In this document: piece by piece, positions 63,734 through 64,000 of the stretch
How the letters are laid out: every line of letters starts with the position of its first letter
How positions within the stretch are numbered: position 1 is the stretch's first letter
NCBI RefSeq assembly: GCF_030297175.1
Contig: NZ_AP028070.1
Location: 2,046,001-2,110,000, forward strand
DNA: 64,000 nucleotides
Direction of reading: 5' to 3'
DNA from: Marinobacter sp. LA51
Lineage (GTDB): Bacteria > Pseudomonadota > Gammaproteobacteria > Pseudomonadales > Oleiphilaceae
Position numbers and translations under genes: made by a program
Notes under the pieces: generated by a model
The model's input: the letters and a program-made list of their open reading frames with translations, nothing else
The model's database searches: none
Told to the model about the DNA's origin: nothing

Positions 63734-64000
63734 CTACCTTGATCCTTTTTTGAACAATACCACTTCGACTGTTTGAATTATAATCAACAAATCCAGTAAC
63801 AGGCTCTGATTCTTAATGTAGTAAAGGTCATAGCGCAGTTTCTCGCGCGTGTCTTCTTCATTATCAGCATAGGCGAAACAGAGCTGGGCCCAGCCAGTAA
63901 CGCCTGGTTTTACTCTATGTCTTTCACTGTAGAACGGAATTTTTTCTGACAGTTGCTTAACAAATACCGGTCTTTCAGGGCGTGGGCCAACAAAGGCCAT
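63734..64000 (-). CDS. XrtA system sugar transferase, C-terminal part only
   Basis: The gene continues past the window edge; only its last 88 residues are seen, and the first Met visible is internal. It holds the C-terminal signature of polyprenyl-phosphate sugar-1-phosphate transferases: MAFVGPRPERPVFVKQL, RHRVKPGVTGWAQ and REKLRYDLYYIKNQSLLLDL. Such proteins start the EPS repeat by loading the first sugar phosphate on undecaprenyl phosphate. By context it is probably the TIGR03013 XrtA-system glycosyltransferase that heads this minus-strand operon. Confidence 0.9.
   Translation of the reverse strand: MAFVGPRPERPVFVKQLSEKIPFYSERHRVKPGVTGWAQLCFAYADNEEDTREKLRYDLYYIKNQSLLLDLLIIIQTVEVVLFKKGSR

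Noticed and set aside
1..64000. CRISPR arrays, insertion sequences, integrases, toxin-antitoxin or phage genes
   Set aside because: I found no regularly spaced repeats, transposase motifs (DDE, HUH) or terminal inverted repeats, and no integrase or phage structural genes.

Overview
The window looks like a chromosome segment of a marine gammaproteobacterium, most probably Marinobacter or a close relative. The reasons are the order of housekeeping genes at the left end (ycgN, ycgL, rnd, recR, ybaB, dnaX, 4.5S RNA), the moderate-to-high GC of those genes, and the type of exosortase A (XrtA/PEP-CTERM) locus that follows. The species call is inference from gene content, not from a database match.

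Layout. 1-7024 (all minus): a partial VWA-domain protein, a small membrane protein, ycgN, ycgL, rnd, recR, ybaB, dnaX and ffs. 7025-10607: a 2OG-Fe(II) oxygenase, then plus-strand genes for a hexose-6-phosphate mutarotase-like protein, an acyltransferase and an SDR epimerase. 10658-18558 (plus): prsK, prsR, prsT and xrtA, the regulatory and sorting core of the XrtA system. 18560-21521 (minus): a formyltransferase, an acyl/aminoacyl-transferase-fold protein and a JmjC/cupin-like oxygenase. 21898-37809 (plus): a 2197-residue NRPS/PKS/aminotransferase hybrid, a 2148-residue two-module NRPS, two unusual alpha/beta hydrolases and an OafA-type acyltransferase. 38019-58328 (mixed strands): exopolysaccharide genes, including a lipoprotein, sugar aminotransferase, glycosyltransferases, deacetylases, pyruvyl transferase, flippase, secreted lectin/lyase-like protein, O-antigen ligase, LMW phosphatase, two ATP-grasp enzymes and a FemAB-like protein. 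58350-64000 (minus): the conserved XrtA polysaccharide export operon (deacetylase, beta-barrel, BY-kinase-like protein, Wzz-like protein, export lipoprotein, and the end of the initiating sugar transferase).

How it fits together. The sugar transferase, glycosyltransferases, flippase, ligase, Wzz-like and export proteins would build and export an exopolysaccharide. PrsK/PrsR would control PEP-CTERM and EPS genes through sigma-54. XrtA would sort PEP-CTERM proteins, but none is encoded here. The unusual part is the assembly line placed inside this locus, next to the XrtA-associated hydrolases. Read by hand, its domain order is A-T-KS-AT-T-aminotransferase, then C-A-T-C-A-T. The pockets suggest a proline-like starter, one malonate extension with beta-transamination, one uncertain (serine-like) residue and a final glycine, with no terminal thioesterase. 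The divergent oxygenase/acyltransferase/formyltransferase trio and the two hydrolases are plausible tailoring and release enzymes. Whether the product is free, attached to the polysaccharide, or attached to a PEP-CTERM protein cannot be told from sequence.
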